DNA from: Balamuthia mandrillaris
Lineage: Eukaryota > Discosea > Longamoebia > Balamuthiidae
Reading direction: 5' to 3'
Length of the DNA: 64,000 bases
Assembly (NCBI GenBank): GCA_031835245.1
Contig: JAVKOQ010000202.1
Span: forward strand, 1-64,000
The translations under genes and the position numbers were made by a program. The number at the start of each line of letters is the position of its first letter. The first letter of the stretch is position 1. This document shows, piece after piece, positions 55,801 to 64,000 of the stretch. Below the pieces are notes generated by a model, which did not search any database, was not told the origin of the DNA, and saw only the letters and a list, made by a program, of their open reading frames with translations.

Positions 55801-56165
55801 AGGACTTCACCGTCGGGCGCAAGGGCTACGGTAAGGTCGTCTTCCTCGGCAAGACCGACGTGAGGGGCCTCGACCTGGACAGCACCGTCCTGTTCCATCC
55901 CAACGAGATCGAGGTCTACCCAGGAGCGAGAGACACGGAGAAGCCGCCCAAAGGCCAAGGGCTGAACAAGAGGGCGAGAGTGACGCTGGACAAGTGCTGG
56001 CCGAGAAGCAAGAACGTTGGCGCGCCTCTGGATGAACAGCGGTTGTCGATGACGCCCAAGAGGTTGTCCGCGTTTATCAGAAAGCTGAAGAACACCAACA
56101 CGCGCTTTGTGGATTACGTGCCGGAGACTGGACGATGGACCTTTGAGGTCGATGACTTTGAATGA
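52866..56165 (+). CDS. Nup98-type FG nucleoporin with GLEBS motif and terminal autoproteolytic-fold domain
   Basis: Three exons, ~1,030 residues. Exons 1-2 encode Gly/Thr/Ser-rich FG repeats (GLFGGG, SLFGG, AFGS). Exon 3 opens with a GLEBS-type Rae1-binding motif (Y-Q-T-K-S-F-E-E-L-R-F-E-D-Y-S-M-G-R-K-G) followed by ~45 SSLFG-type repeats. Residues from P-D-Y-Y-T-V-P-S-M-A-E-L (55732) to the end form the Nup98 C-terminal domain (F-T-V-G-R-K-G-Y-G-K-V-V-F, H-P-N-E-I-E-V-Y, Y-V-P-E-T-G-R-W-T-F-E-V-D-D-F-E). The protein stops one residue after the Phe that in animals precedes the self-cleavage Ser (HF/S). So it is made without a Nup96 part. It builds the FG permeability barrier and mRNA-export docking sites of the nuclear pore. 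Confidence 0.92.
53086..53141. repeat. CT-rich tract in Nup98 intron 1
   Basis: Interrupted CT dinucleotides in the first intron, pyrimidines on the sense strand. Confidence 0.75.
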
Positions 56166-56306
56166 AGCGAGCAGCACGCACCACTAAAGTTTTTGTAAAT
56201 TCTCTTCAACCCCCAAGATCAGATATAATTTAAAAGCAAGAGCCCCCCTTTCTTTCCTTCTCTCCTGTTTCTCTCCCTCTTCTGCTTCCCATCACTTTCT
56301 CCAACC

Positions 56307-56430
56307 ATGCTCCTCTCCACGCTCCTCTCCACGCTCCTCTCCATGCTCCTCTCCATGCTCCTCTCCATGCTCCTCTCCATGCTCCTCTCCATGCTCCTCT
56401 CCATGCTCCTCTCCATGCTCCTCTCCAATG
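56307..56430. repeat. 12-bp minisatellite ATGCTCCTCTCC, ~10 copies
   Basis: About ten tandem units of ATGCTCCTCTCC. Early units read ACGCTCCTCTCC, a single C/T difference. One strand is pyrimidine-rich apart from the ATG/ACG positions. Confidence 0.9.
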
Positions 56431-56516
56431 CTCTTCTCCTGGCTCGTATCTTGCCTTACCTCTCTCTTCTCCTGGCTCTTCTCTTAGCTCTTATCCTGTC
56501 TCCTCTCCTCCCCTCA

Positions 56517-56524
56517 TGACGTCA
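56517..56524. promoter_or_regulatory. TGACGTCA palindrome upstream of SPX-ankyrin gene
   Basis: Perfect 8-bp CRE-type palindrome 244 bp before the SPX gene ATG. Same element and spacing class as at 24514 and 38358. Confidence 0.45.
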
Positions 56525-56577
56525 CCTGTTCAGTTTCCCGGTGAATTTGTGCCTTGCGAATCGGATGGGTTCCTCCC

Positions 56578-56583
56578 CACGTG
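56578..56583. promoter_or_regulatory. CACGTG E-box upstream of SPX-ankyrin gene
   Basis: Perfect CACGTG 183 bp upstream of the start. bHLH factors bind this core. In yeast, Pho4 uses it for phosphate-regulated genes. Any such role in this organism is a guess. Confidence 0.3.
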
Positions 56584-56760
56584 ATGATTAACCGGAGAAA
56601 GCGGACATCGTCCGCTCTTCCTCAATTCTCGACCGCTCCTCTAATTTCCAAAGAAAAAAAAGAAGAAAACAACAAAGATTTGCTTTTGGGTGAAGAGAGA
56701 AGGATTGATTTTTTGTGTTTGTTTTGTTCACTTTCGAAGGCGAAACCGAAAAACAAAGAG

Positions 56761-57151
56761 ATGAAGTTTGGCAAACATTTGCGGAAGGAAGCGAGAAGCT
56801 TTCCAGCAGCGATGGAACAAAAGCTGGTGGAGTACAAGCGGCTCAAACAGCTCATCAAATGGATCGTCAAACAGAAGGAAGAGGGCAAGCTCACTAAAAT
56901 AGATCCGTATGTTCCTTTGCTCTCTCTCTCACTCTCTCGCTCTCTCTTCTCTGAGTACTCACCTGCTTCCCGTTTCGTCTCACAATAGCTCAGTGGAAGA
57001 GAAAGAGGGGCCGATGGTGTTTGAGCAGGAGAGAGATTTCTTTGAGCTTTTGGATAAGGAGCTCAGCAAGATCAACTCCTTCTTCCTCAAGCGGCAAGAA
57101 AGCTTCGTCGCTCGCATGCAGTCCCTCTCTCGCCAAGTCTGTGGCTTGGTT

Positions 57152-57186
<35 letters not shown>

Positions 57187-57189
57187 CTA

Positions 57190-57225
<36 letters not shown>

Positions 57226-58149
57226 GTTCTCTCTCTCTCTCGCTCTTGTTCTCTCTCCTTCCCTTCTTCGCTCTTCACTCTAATTCTCTTTACTTTGCCT
57301 CTCTGCTTCGTTGTGCTCTGCTCTCTTTTCTCCCTGCTTCCCAACGCAGACTTCATCAGGACAAGAAAACAAAGAAGCAGTTCGAGCGGTGCAAGAAGCG
57401 TTGGAAGAGTTCCGACATGACGTATTACTGCTGAGCAAGTATGCCTACCTCAACGTGGTGGGCATCCGAAAGATCCTCAAAAAGTACGACAAGAAGACGC
57501 GCATGAAGAGGAAGTCCTACTATCTGCCCACCAAGGTCATGACCCAACCTTTTTACAAGTCGGAGATCTTGGATGGCCTCACCACCCAACTGGACGTGCT
57601 GCGTATGCAGCTGCCGCTGCCTACTCCTTCTTTGGCCAGTACGACCACTTCTGCCGCTGCAGGGCTTCTTTCGGAAGTTGCTACTGGGAAGATCTCTCCC
57701 GAAAACATGCAAGACGTTCAGGTATGTATCGTACCTTTCTTTTCTCATCTCATCTCTCTCTTACTCTCTCTCTCTCTCTCTTTTGACAACAGAAACTGTA
57801 CATGCTTGTGGCGTTGAACGATATTGAAGGCACCAAAAAGTTTCTGCAGCAAGAACGAGCTGTTCCCATTGATATTAATGTGATAGGTTGGGACATGACC
57901 TGCTTGCACAAAGCCTCCATCGCGGGCTACTCCGAATGCCTTCAAGCTTTATTGGAGTACTCCCCCAATGGAGGTGCGCCTCTCAACGTGAACGTGACGG
58001 ACCTGAAGGACAGAACCTGTTTGCATTATGCTGCTCAGGAAGGTCATCTGAGATGTGTGGAGCTGTTGTTGGAGCACGGTGCTGACCCGAATTCTCCTGT
58101 TGCTTCGGATCGTTATTCGCAAACTCCTTTGCATCGGGTTTGTGATCAC

Positions 58150-58191
<42 letters not shown>

Positions 58192-59609
58192 GCTCTCTTT
58201 CTCTCTTGTGGTTCGTTCTGTTTTTTTTTTTTCTTTGTGTTCCATATTTTTTCAGAAGAAGAAAGAATAAGAGAAAAGCAAGCAAAGAATAATCAAAAGA
58301 AGAAAAACTAACATCCATTCTTATTTCTAACCAACTAAAACTTATCACACAACTCCTTTAAAACACCATGCGACAGGCAAGTCTCAATGGCCACCTGCAA
58401 GTCGTAGAAGCCCTCCTCGCCAAAGGAGCTCACCCTAACGCCCAAGACGTCGACGGCAGCACTCCTCTCCATTTGGCGGCGATGCAAGGCCATACCAGCT
58501 GCATTGCTGCCCTAACGGCTGCCTCTCGCTCCAATGTCAGTCAGGAAGATGATCAGGGCAAGACGCCACTCCATTTCAGCGCGGCAGGAGGCCACATTGA
58601 GGCCACTCGCATACTCTTGGAGAAAGATGCCACATTGCTCACGCGTCAGGATGAGAAAGGACGTTTGCCCTTGCACGATGCTGCAATAGCTGGGCATAAG
58701 GATTGCATTCTTGTGCTGTTGGAGAAAGAAGAAGAAGAAGGTAAGAGGATGACCACGACGTCTTTTACCACGACGTTGAGACAAAGCGATTTTTATGGAA
58801 AGACAGCGCTTCACTTTACGGCTCAACACAACCGTGTTGGTGCCACAGAAGTTATTCTTCAGCACGCGTTTGACACAACGAAGCTACCAGAAGAGCGAGA
58901 ACGAAACGGATTGGCGTTCTTGGATATCAATGCACAGGACAAAGATTTGAACACGCCTCTACACTTGGCAGCAGCAAAAGGCAACTTGGAGGTCATTCGC
59001 TTGTTGGTTATGAAGTGGGGGGAGTACAGCAATGGGGATGGGGAAGGCGTTGCCTCGTTGACGATGCTGAATGGAATGGGATTGACGCCACACGACCTTG
59101 CTGTATTTAATGGATACCTCGAAATTGCTGCCTTTTTAGAAGGAGTCCAGAAAGAACGTTCTTCCACTTCAAGTTCTACTTCAGCCTCCTCCTCTTCTTC
59201 TGCTTCCACTTCATCTCCGTCCAACACAAAATCAATTCCTTCAACTTCATCTGCTTGCACTTCAACCTCTTCTCCTGCAACAAAAAAGTTATCGGTACCA
59301 ACAAAAGCAGAACACCCACAACCAAAAGCATCCACAACAACCACAGCCACTTCCCCTTCTTCTTCATCACCTCCTGCTTCCTCTTTCGTGCCCGTAATGT
59401 TAACTATGATAAACTCTCCTTCTACTTCTTCCTCTTCTTCCTCTTCTTCAACCTCTCAGCAACAGGCAATCAACCCACCAGTCACGTTGGATGCCATGCC
59501 ACTGGAAGATCTCAATTTGTTGGAGGAACGTCTTCGTCAACACCTTCTCGCCGTTCAACAGCAAAAACACGAACGTCTTCAACAACAACACCAAGGCAAA
59601 GCGCACTGA
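56761..59609 (+). CDS. SPX-domain ankyrin-repeat protein
   Basis: Five exons, ~800 residues. M-K-F-G-K-H-L-R-K-E and the next exons build an SPX domain: W-x-x-x-Y-x-x-L-K-like L-V-E-Y-K-R-L-K-Q-L-I-K, F-F-x-x-L-D-K-E-L-S-K-I-N-S-F-F, and Y-L-N-V-V-G-I-R-K-I-L-K-K-Y-D-K-K-T, the Lys-rich inositol-pyrophosphate pocket. Seven or so ankyrin repeats follow from ~57800 to 59140 (T-P-L-H-L-A-A-M-Q-G-H-T, T-P-L-H-F-S-A-A-G-G-H, N-T-P-L-H-L-A-A-A-K-G-N), then a Ser/Gln-rich tail. SPX-ankyrin is the layout of fungal Pho81, but the GDPD-like C-terminus of Pho81 is absent. SPX domains sense InsP7/InsP8 and control phosphate homeostasis. CT-repeat introns interrupt both domains. Confidence 0.9.
57151..57245. 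repeat. (CT)n tract in SPX-domain intron
   Basis: Three CT runs separated by GTTCTC and similar, just after the donor at ~57150. Sense strand is pyrimidine. Confidence 0.9.
58152..58188. repeat. (CT)n in ankyrin intron
   Basis: About 17 CT dinucleotides, 12 bp after the donor that follows L-H-R. Confidence 0.9.
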
Positions 59610-59674
59610 TAAAACTTAGAAAAAGAAAATAAAAGAGAGAGAAGTTCTTTGCTTTAAACCTTCTTCGCACCGGT

Positions 59675-60963
59675 TCATTCTTGTTGGAGAGCAGATATTA
59701 CATCGCACAGGCTGAGTACGTTTTGCGCTTTGCCCGTTCCGTCGACAACGAATATTCTATGAACATGATTGGCGACTAACCTCTGAAACACTGTCGACAG
59801 GGTGTCCTCCTTCGTGCAAGTCACCAGGTTGCGCGGCGCGGAGAAGAAGTCCTTGCGCAGAAACTCGGCGATGGGCAGGCGAACATCAGCCCACATGGAG
59901 TCCGCGGAGGAGGAGCGCTTGATGTCGCTGACGCTGATAGAGCCCACGAGGACGCCGTGGTCGTCCACCACAGCCAGACCCAGGATGTTGTTCTCCAGGA
60001 TGGACTTCCACGCCTCCAACACGAGCTCGTTTTGGTTGATGCTAAAGACCTTGTGGTTGCCGCATTCTTTGTCGATGCAGTCTCCCACCTTCTTATCAGC
60101 AAGGCGAGGGAGGGCAGGCAACACCTGTTCGTGAAGGAACTGAATGACGCGCCATTGGGAGATCAGACCGACCACGGCACCATCGCCAGTGACGACGGGC
60201 ACACGGTGGAGGTTAACTTGCTTTGAAAACATGTCCAACAGAGAGTGAAGAGGGAAATCTATGGGGTTTCATATTTGTGGTTTAGATTAGAAAAGAGAAA
60301 CGTGCTGAAAGAAGAATGAAAGAAAAAGAATGAAAAGCTAGAAGAAAGGAACGGAAAGGGAAAAAAGACGATCTACCGCAATAAACAGGAGACCAAGGGC
60401 TGCGCTCCCCAAAGCCAGCCACTTCCGTTACTTTAATGTCGTTGACGACCTCCTTCTCATGCTGTATCCACTCGTCCCATCCGATGCCTTTTTTTTTTGA
60501 AAATATTTTCTTTCAGAAGAAGTAACCAAAAGCAAACACTGAAAAAAAAAAACAAACCTCTGCCAGCGAGAGCTTCAGCGATGCCATGGCTCTCGGAAAA
60601 GATGGCCACAGTGGTAGTGAGGTCCACCATGTCGATCAAACCCAAGTATTCCTAACGAAGAAGAAGAGTGAATAGAAAAAATTTAGGCCAGTAGGATGAA
60701 CGCTAAAGCGAAACAAACGTACCTTTTTGGCTTCATCAAAGATGGGTGCAGAGTGTATGTTTTTTTCTTTCAAGATCTAAAAGCAGAGGGGGGAGTCAGC
60801 AGATTTTAAAGAAGAAAGGACGGGTTCGAAATACTTTTTATACCTTGAGAGCTTCCACCACATTGGCGTTCGAGTCTATTCTCACCAGCTCAAAGTCAGC
60901 AGGCAACAACTCCTTGACCTTGAACTCCCTCGCCACCTCGACCAACGTTTTGCCACCTTCCAT
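59675..60963 (-). CDS. four-CBS-domain protein (AMPK-gamma/CBSX-like)
   Basis: Five exons on the minus strand, ~325 residues from M-E-G-G-K-T-L-V-E-V-A-R-E-F-K-V-K-E-L-L. CBS1: V-V-E-A-L-K-I-L-K-E-K-N-I-H-S-A-P-I-F-D...Y-L-G-L-I-D-M-V-D-L. CBS2: H-S-L-L-D-M-F-S-K-Q-V-N-L-H-R-V-P-V-V...V-V-G-L-I-S-Q-W-R-V-I. CBS3: V-L-E-A-W-K-S-I-L-E-N-N-I-L-G-L-A-V-V-D...V-G-S-I-S-V-S-D-I. CBS4: T-L-S-T-V-F-Q-R-L-V-A-N-H-V-H-R-I-F-V-V-D...V-L-S-L-C-D-V-I. Two Bateman pairs with conserved Asp in the ribose-binding position (S-D-I, C-D-V) suggest adenine-nucleotide binding. It resembles the AMPK gamma subunit or plant CBSX5/6-type proteins. I cannot decide which. Confidence 0.82.
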
Positions 60964-61631
60964 TTGCTCTTCGTGTGGGTCTTGTCCTGCTCTTCGTTTT
61001 CCCGGTTTTATGTGTGGAAATGATATTGCAAATCCGACGAAATGTCAGCAAAAAGTGATCGAAAATTGAACGAAATTTTGATGAGATATCTCTCGTTTTC
61101 CTTTTAATTTCATCAGAAGATTTCGATCTTTCCAATGGCGTCACTGATCGTTGTGAGATTTTGTCGACACTGGTTCTTGTGCTCTTCGGTACTGATAAAA
61201 CCGATACGCTATTCCCTTTGTCTCTGTGGGAAAAAACATGGCTCCTCAATATTTATGTCTACTTTATATGTGGTGTTTTTGTTTGCTGAAGAGGACTTGC
61301 GCCGATACTTTCCCAACCCGAGATGGTCCAATAAATGAAACACCACGGCGTTGCCGCGTTCCTTCGGATGACGAGCTATGGAGCGCGACTACCATTTCTG
61401 AAGCCCATGTCGTTTTATGGTTTTGGCACCTCGGACCACTTTTTACTGTTATGGATTTTTCCAGCATGATTAAAAGTTGATCACATCACTTTTGCATCGT
61501 ACGATGCTTCCAGATAGAGTATCCATGTTGTCTTCATTTCAGATACATCGCTTGGTATTTAAACGTTTGTTATCCTTAAGGTCTTGCTTTCATTCCTCTT
61601 TTAGACGTAGGGAAACACACTGAACGTAAAC
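60964..61631. other. divergent gap between CBS gene and hypothetical gene
   Basis: AT-rich. A short ORF at 61226-61480 has no family match. I see no gene or clear site. Confidence 0.5.
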
Positions 61632-62165
61632 ATGGCAGCACCACCTAGGATAACGCGGCCTTCCACTTATCCACACCAACCGTCTGAAGGTGGGGATGAT
61701 TTCTTCCTTTGTCCTGATCAGCTTTCCTCGTTGCCTCCCGCTTCGTTCTTCCAGTCATCTAGTACTCGATGGACTCTCTTCAAGGCGACAGAAACTGAAG
61801 AGGAACAGGGAGCAGTGGCAGAGGATACAGTAGAAGAGCAAGGCGAGGACGGATCTGAGAGCGGTTGGATACATGTTCATCGTTGTTGCCCTGACTTCAA
61901 CCTTTATCCCCTTGTACAAACTACAGTATTGGAGGTTGAGGACGTTACCGAAGAAGCTGGCGAAGAAAGGATTACAACGAACAAAGGCACAAATACAGCG
62001 GGTAGTCTTCTTTACTCTTCGTATCTGATGGGTGATTTACTGTTTTGGCCGCCGTTGGGTTCGGGTTTTATTTATGCCAAACCAGAAAGAAAGAGGGTTA
62101 ACAATGCAGAGGACAGTCATCATGGAAAGAAGAAGAACAAAGGAGATCCCCAAGACAGGGCATAA
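61632..62165 (+). CDS. hypothetical protein, intronless
   Basis: 177 residues from ATG 61632 in good context (aaacATGG). The N-terminus is Pro/Ser-rich (MAAPPRITRPSTYPHQPSEG), the middle Glu-rich, and a central part has aromatic residues (SGWIHVHRCCPDFNLYPLVQ, SYLMGDLLFWPPLGSGFIYA). The end is basic. I recognise no domain. Codon use looks genuine and the frame is longer than expected by chance in AT-rich sequence, but evidence is weak. Confidence 0.4.
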   Translation: MAAPPRITRPSTYPHQPSEGGDDFFLCPDQLSSLPPASFFQSSSTRWTLFKATETEEEQGAVAEDTVEEQGEDGSESGWIHVHRCCPDFNLYPLVQTTVLEVEDVTEEAGEERITTNKGTNTAGSLLYSSYLMGDLLFWPPLGSGFIYAKPERKRVNNAEDSHHGKKKNKGDPQDRA

Positions 62166-62829
62166 GGCCAAACCACCCATCACCGTTACCGTTTATCAGC
62201 AAATAAAACCTTCAATTCTAAGACACCAACGTCACCGTTCATCTGAGATTGTATCGATTTTCGCAGAAGGAACATGGAGGGGCTGCTTTCTGGCTGAACA
62301 AGGTCCTGAAATACGTTGGCTGGCGGACAAGGACAGAAACTGTTTGCTAAACACCAAACATCTGTAAACCATGTGCTTGAAAGTCCGAATATGTTCGCGC
62401 ACGAATTCTTGTATAACCACTGTTTCGGCCGGTTAGCGTAGTTGGTAGAGCGTGCTTTTTTTTTTCAACAAAATGTTCTACGTGGATCGGCACCACCCGC
62501 GCTGGCTCCTAGTTCACCTTACCCTCCAGGGTATTCTACGTGTGGTCAAAAGCGATGAAAAAAACCTTGAACACGACTCGCAGAGTGGAAACGGAATCTC
62601 TCTGGGGCATAGTTGGATCTGCTTTGCCAACAAGTCCGGAATCCTTGGGCTCAAGCTCACATCAACTTGGAGGCTCTCTCTTTGCACCGCCTTGGGATTT
62701 ATATGCTCGGCTCCTGCGATACTTTTGCCACCGCTTGTCGGTCTGGAGAGGAAATCCTCGCTTTTCGTCCTCCATCGGCACCACAAGGCTTTTTTGCCTC
62801 CTCAAAATTTGATAGCAATTATTGTTGCG
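62166..62829. other. gap holding a tRNA 5' half and overlapping ORFs
   Basis: Apart from the tRNA-like fragment at 62427-62465, ORFs overlap on both strands in three frames (62452-62844 +, 62514-62786 -, 62540-62812 +) without recognisable motifs. At most one can be real, so none is called. Confidence 0.5.
62427..62465 (+). other. tRNA-Ile 5' half with oligo-T tract (truncated tRNA copy)
   Basis: GGCCGGTTAGCGTAGTTGGT and the following AGAGCGTG reproduce the first 28 nt (acceptor 5' strand, D-arm, start of anticodon stem) of the tRNA-Ile at 62830, with two substitutions. The match then breaks and a run of ten T follows. The A-box is present. I find no B-box or 3' half nearby. Confidence 0.7.
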
Positions 62830-62902
62830 GGCCGGTTAGCTTAGTCGGTAGAGCGTGGTGCTAATAACGCCAAGGTCATGGGTTCGATCCCCATACTGGC
62901 CA
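62830..62902 (+). tRNA. tRNA-Ile (anticodon AAU)
   Basis: A 73-nt cloverleaf. Acceptor stem GGCCGGT pairs with ACTGGCC (one G-U), discriminator A at 62902. The D-arm is GCTTAGTCGGTAGAGC, the anticodon stem GTGGT/ACGCC carries loop GCTAATA with anticodon AAT, and the T-arm is CATGGGTTCGATCCCCATA. There is no intron and no encoded CCA. Box A (TAGCTTAGTCGG) and box B (GGTTCGATCCC) are intact, and a TTTTTTT terminator follows at ~62908. AAU is read as IAU after A34 deamination and decodes Ile codons AUU/AUC/AUA. Confidence 0.95.
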
Positions 62903-63242
62903 TTTCTTTTTTTAATATTCGTTTTAATAAATCAGGTCGTCATGGCGTCTACGACACGAAAAAGAAAGTTGCGATTGACAAGAGGTTCTCTTTTTCATTG
63001 CACTACCTACCTCTTGTAAGGGGGATGCCAACGAGGAGGGTGTCCTCCTTCAAGCGCCACATGTGCGTCGTTCTCCCTTATCCATTTGTTGCTGCCACCC
63101 ACACACCGCCTTTACAACTGTTATGTGCAAATATATTTGTGATGAAGAACAATAAGGACGATCTCTTCGTAGCACACCACAGTTTTCTGTCTTTTTCTTT
63201 TTCTCTTGTTTCTTTCATCTTATAAGCAAACCTCTCTCATTC
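62903..63242. other. intergenic 3' of the tRNA gene
   Basis: Begins with the Pol III T-run. The rest is non-coding, with no site recognised. Confidence 0.5.
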
Positions 63243-63659
63243 ATGGAAACGTTGTCTCCTCAACCTGCCTCCCTCCGCCACAACAACACCAAAGCAGGAC
63301 GAGCTGGTTCCACAATAAGGCAGAGGAAAGGAGGAGGAGAACCCAACACGAAGGGAGCAGGCCCCTCCAAGTGGAAGAGGTTGCAGTGCTCTCCATCCGC
63401 CTCGCCTCCACACCGCTTTGACGACGACCCCATCCGCAGTTTCCCTTGTCCTCCTCGTCGTCATCCTAGACGGAGGAAGAAGGAAGACGGGCGGACGCTG
63501 CTCGACATCCTGCTAGGGGAAGCTTTCCTCAAAGCCGGTTCCAGCTCCACCTCAACCCACAACGACCACGCCCAACCAAAGAGTGCTTTAGTCCCTCCGG
63601 CAGCGGAGAGGACAGAGGCCCAGAAGAACCAACAACCACCGCACCACAAGAAAGAATGA
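63243..63659 (+). CDS. hypothetical basic protein
   Basis: 138 residues, intronless, from ATG 63243. Rich in Pro, Ser, Arg, Lys with a polybasic block (P-R-R-H-P-R-R-R-K-K-E-D) that could be a nuclear localisation signal, and a short amphipathic helix (T-L-L-D-I-L-L-G-E-A-F-L-K-A). No family recognised. The reading frame overlaps a minus-strand ORF of lower quality. Confidence 0.4.
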   Translation: METLSPQPASLRHNNTKAGRAGSTIRQRKGGGEPNTKGAGPSKWKRLQCSPSASPPHRFDDDPIRSFPCPPRRHPRRRKKEDGRTLLDILLGEAFLKAGSSSTSTHNDHAQPKSALVPPAAERTEAQKNQQPPHHKKE

Positions 63660-64000
63660 CGAGCGAATGAGCGAATGATGGACAGGAATGGAGTGCAAAA
63701 GAATGAAGTGAGGCCAGATCACCAACATATGTTGCTGTGATGAAAAGGAGGACTCCTCTCCCTTGTTTCGTTGTCTTGAACAGGTCAAGACATGCTCCCT
63801 ACACACTGTTTTAAAAAACAAAAGAATGCAGTGAGACCAGATCACCAACATATGTTGCTGCGTAGAGAGCGAATCCGAAAGAGAGAGAGACCTTACAACT
63901 TTGCAGCCCAACTGCTGGTGGTGGTAGGTTGCTTCGGAAACGCGCTCCACTTGATGAAAGTGAGCTCCTGTTCTTTGGGACACCCTGCTTGTTCTGTTTC
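63660..64000. other. window-edge stretch with duplicated palindrome-bearing repeat
   Basis: Holds the direct repeat described at 63701-63862. No gene seen up to the edge. Confidence 0.5.
63701..63862. repeat. direct repeat pair, each with the palindrome CAACATATGTTG
   Basis: A ~40-bp block (GAATGnAGTGAGnCCAGATC followed by ACCAACATATGTTGCTG) occurs at about 63703-63738 and 63825-63860, spacing ~122 bp, with two or three differences. CAACATATGTTG is a perfect 12-bp palindrome in both. Confidence 0.8.

Larger units (their letters stand above)
56166..56760. other. intergenic upstream of SPX gene
   Basis: Contains the 12-bp minisatellite (56307-56430), a perfect TGACGTCA (56517-56524) and a CACGTG (56578-56583). 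I see no gene. Leu/Ser- and Met-Glu-Arg-Ser-repeat ORFs come from the minisatellite. Confidence 0.6.

Noticed and set aside
56219-56519. Met-Glu-Arg-Ser and Leu-Leu-Ser repeat ORFs
   Set aside because: Translation of the 12-bp minisatellite in two frames, with no unique flanking coding sequence.
61226-61480. 84-residue ORF between the CBS gene and the hypothetical gene
   Set aside because: No motif, no splice context and no codon signal. Could be chance in a 670-bp gap.
62452-62844. 130-residue plus ORF running into the tRNA gene
   Set aside because: Overlaps the tRNA-Ile and competing ORFs on both strands. No recognisable sequence.

Overview
This window is eukaryotic nuclear DNA from a gene-dense protist. 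The genes carry many short GT-AG introns, there is one nuclear tRNA-Ile(AAU), and intergenic gaps are mostly 0.2-1 kb. The gene content is a Frizzled-like 7TM receptor with a cysteine-rich domain, a C2-RhoGEF, a tandem calponin-homology/PH/LRR protein, PTEN, a Ragulator LAMTOR1-like subunit, a TKL-type kinase, an SPX-ankyrin protein and an FG nucleoporin. This fits an amoebozoan best, with Acanthamoeba- or Balamuthia-like Discosea as my guess. The assignment is inferred from gene families and intron style, not proven. No mobile element, virus-like element or CRISPR array was recognised.

Layout. 1-1470: tandem repeats (97-bp and ~163-bp units, TTGG arrays) and three telomere-like CCCTAA units. 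1.7-2.4 kb: a Myb/SANT ORF and a decayed Myb repeat. 2.6-5.0 kb: Frizzled-like receptor. 5.2-9.0 kb: two F-box genes flanking a C2-domain gene. 9.3-13.6 kb: C2-DH-PH RhoGEF. 14.2-17.6 kb: CBM20-GDPD phosphodiesterase (GPCPD1 type). 18.2-21.7 kb: CH-CH-coiled coil-PH-LRR protein. 22.0-24.5 kb: a probable N-myristoylated unknown protein and an ICMT-like methyltransferase, the latter divergent from mitochondrial uL23 at 24.8 kb. 25.3-26.3 kb: LAMTOR1-like. 26.6-31.2 kb: two proteins I do not recognise. 31.6-34.4 kb: ABCG half-transporter. 34.8-36.4 kb: poorly resolved genes. 36.9-38.2 kb: TrhO/TSTD2 rhodanese. 38.6-41.9 kb: PTEN. 42.1-51.8 kb: a giant low-complexity protein ending in a kinase-like domain with an altered DFG. 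52.9-56.2 kb: Nup98. 56.8-59.6 kb: SPX-ankyrin. 59.7-61.0 kb: four-CBS protein. 61.6-64.0 kb: two hypothetical proteins, a tRNA-Ile and a tRNA half.

How the genes relate. There is no operon. Shared themes are phosphoinositide/cytoskeletal signalling (PTEN, RhoGEF, CH-PH-LRR, C2 protein), phosphate or phospholipid metabolism (GPCPD1-like GDPD and SPX-ankyrin) and nutrient sensing (LAMTOR1-like, CBS protein). Many introns hold CT-, CTT-, CTCTT- or TG-type simple repeats, with the pyrimidine-rich strand nearly always the sense strand. Palindromic TGACGTCA sites lie 230-260 bp upstream of three start codons. Exon boundaries given here were deduced by eye from reading frame, splice sites and family consensus. 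They are reliable where stated and approximate elsewhere.
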